Below, in pieces: positions 41,515 to 42,459 of a stretch of DNA of 42,459 bases. The position numbers and the translations under genes are program-made. The DNA is taken from NCBI RefSeq assembly GCF_000982955.1, contig NZ_KQ058835.1, positions 1-42,459 on the forward strand, read 5' to 3'. Source of the stretch: Micromonospora sp. HK10 (GTDB lineage: Bacteria; Actinomycetota; Actinomycetes; Mycobacteriales; Micromonosporaceae). The notes below the pieces were generated by a model that saw nothing but the letters and a program-made list of their open reading frames with translations, was not told the origin of the DNA and searched no databases. The number at the start of each line of letters is the position of its first letter. Position 1 is the stretch's first letter.

Positions 41515-42438
41515 GTGGATCCGCTGGCGGACGTGCTCGCGCTGCTCGGCACGACCGGTCACGTCTCCGCCACGCTGGCCGCGGGCGGCCGGTGGGCCGT
41601 CCGGTTCCCGCCGCCGGCCGGGATCAAGTTCAACGCCGTGCGGCGGGGCCACTGCCGGCTGCGGGTGGACGGCGTGGCCGCGCCGATCGACCTGGCCGAG
41701 GGGGACTGCTACCTGCTGACCCGGCCGGTGTCGTACGTCCTGGCCGGCGCGGCCGAGCTGCCGCCGGAACCGGCCGAGCCGATCTTCACGGCGGCGACGG
41801 GCGGCCTGGCCCGGGCCGGCACCGGCGACGAGGTGCTCCTCGTCGGCGCCGCGTTCACCTTCACCGCCCGCGCCCGCGACCTGCTGCTGGACAGCCTGCC
41901 GCCGGTCATCCACGTGCCCGCCGCGCTGCCCGAGGCGGCGGCCCTGCACCGGTCGGTGGTGGAGATCGACACCGAGCTGCGGCAGGCCCGCGCCGGAGCC
42001 ACCCTCGTCGCCGAGCACCTGGCCCTGGTCATGCTGATCCGGATCCTGCGCCTGCACCTGGACCGGGGACGCCCCACGGGGTGGCTGGCCGGGCTGGCCG
42101 ACCCGGTGGTCGGTCCGGCGCTGCGGGCGATGCACGCGCGCCCGGCGCAGCGGTGGACGGTGGCGCAGCTGGCCGGCGTCGCGGCGGTCTCCCGCTCCAC
42201 CCTGGCCGCGCGGTTCCGGGCCGTGGTGGGCCGGGGGCCGCTGGACTACCTCACCGCGTGGCGGGTCGAACTGGCCGCCGCGCGCATCCGGCGGGGCGGG
42301 GACACCCTGGCGACCATCGCCCGGGAGGTCGGGTACGGGTCGGAGAGCGCGCTCAGCGTCGCCTTCAAGCGCGTCACCGGCCGCAGCCCGGGCGCCTACC
42401 GGCAGTCCGCGCGCCCCGGTGACCGTTACCCTGCCTGA
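41515..42438 (+). CDS. AraC-family transcriptional regulator
   Basis: A protein of 307 residues. The N-terminal cupin-type ligand domain includes GIKFNAVRRGHCRLRVDGVA, the segment IDLAEGDCYLLTRPVSYVLA and the typical SLPPVIHVP stretch. The C-terminal pair of helix-turn-helices reads RWTVAQLAGVAAVSRSTLAA, RFRAVVGRGPLDYLTAWRVE and AREVGYGSESALSVAFKRVT, followed by GRSPGAYR. This AraC subgroup often stands divergent to an oxidoreductase that it controls, as here. GTG 41515 is preceded by GGGAGG. Its ligand is unknown. Confidence 0.92.
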   Translation: MDPLADVLALLGTTGHVSATLAAGGRWAVRFPPPAGIKFNAVRRGHCRLRVDGVAAPIDLAEGDCYLLTRPVSYVLAGAAELPPEPAEPIFTAATGGLARAGTGDEVLLVGAAFTFTARARDLLLDSLPPVIHVPAALPEAAALHRSVVEIDTELRQARAGATLVAEHLALVMLIRILRLHLDRGRPTGWLAGLADPVVGPALRAMHARPAQRWTVAQLAGVAAVSRSTLAARFRAVVGRGPLDYLTAWRVELAAARIRRGGDTLATIAREVGYGSESALSVAFKRVTGRSPGAYRQSARPGDRYPA

Positions 42439-42459
42439 GAGAGTGTTGTGATACCTGGA

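Overview
The window is very GC-rich, with strong third-position GC bias, frequent GTG/TTG starts, 4-base ATGA/GTGA gene overlaps, and families typical of filamentous actinobacteria: an Scr1-type XRE regulator with DUF397, a DivIVA-domain protein, a permease-prefix/PadR pair, AidB with TetR, and a CtpF-like P-type ATPase with a tandem universal stress protein. This points to a chromosomal segment of an actinomycete, most likely Micromonosporaceae. That assignment is an inference from gene content. No rRNA, tRNA, CRISPR array, integrase or transposase was seen.

Layout. 1-2.7 kb: a short tandem repeat, a small membrane protein and a GH15 glucoamylase/trehalase-like enzyme. 2.7-7 kb (accessory in character): a DUF2075 helicase with a nuclease-like N-terminus, a MazG-like pyrophosphohydrolase, a nucleoside deoxyribosyltransferase-like protein, and a duplicated DUF4926 segment that brackets an AT-richer small secreted protein. 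The second DUF4926 copy is broken. 7-9.4 kb: two LtrA-family membrane proteins, tail to tail. 9.6-11.5 kb: DUF397 plus XRE regulator, divergent from a DivIVA/mini zinc-motif pair. 11.6-15.2 kb: LacI regulator, secreted protein, seven-blade RCC1-like protein and GNAT acetyltransferase.

15.5-23.5 kb: a tightly overlapping oligopeptide-type ABC importer operon (SBP, two permeases, two ATPases) ending in a gamma-glutamyltransferase-like Ntn hydrolase without a signal peptide. It is followed by a convergent GntR/FCD regulator. A GTATAC-centred element lies upstream of both the operon and the regulator, so the set looks like an uptake-and-cleavage system for a gamma-glutamyl or peptide-like substrate.

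23.6-31.5 kb: YoaK-type DUF1275 membrane protein, VOC protein, NmrA-like oxidoreductase (apparently starting at CTG), long-chain acyl-CoA synthetase, PadR plus permease-prefix membrane protein, and an AidB-like acyl-CoA dehydrogenase translated with its TetR regulator. 31.7-34.3 kb: a polar amino-acid ABC importer with a strong hairpin between the binding protein and permease genes. 34.3-40.3 kb: a large membrane alpha/beta hydrolase, and the P-type ATPase/USP operon preceded by a DosR-like box. 40.4-42.4 kb: a short-chain dehydrogenase divergent from an AraC regulator, with inverted repeats between them.

No single gene set is certainly a new system. The strongest leads are the importer-GGT-GntR unit, the duplicated DUF4926 element, the DUF2075/MazG/deoxyribosyltransferase neighbourhood, and several readable operators.
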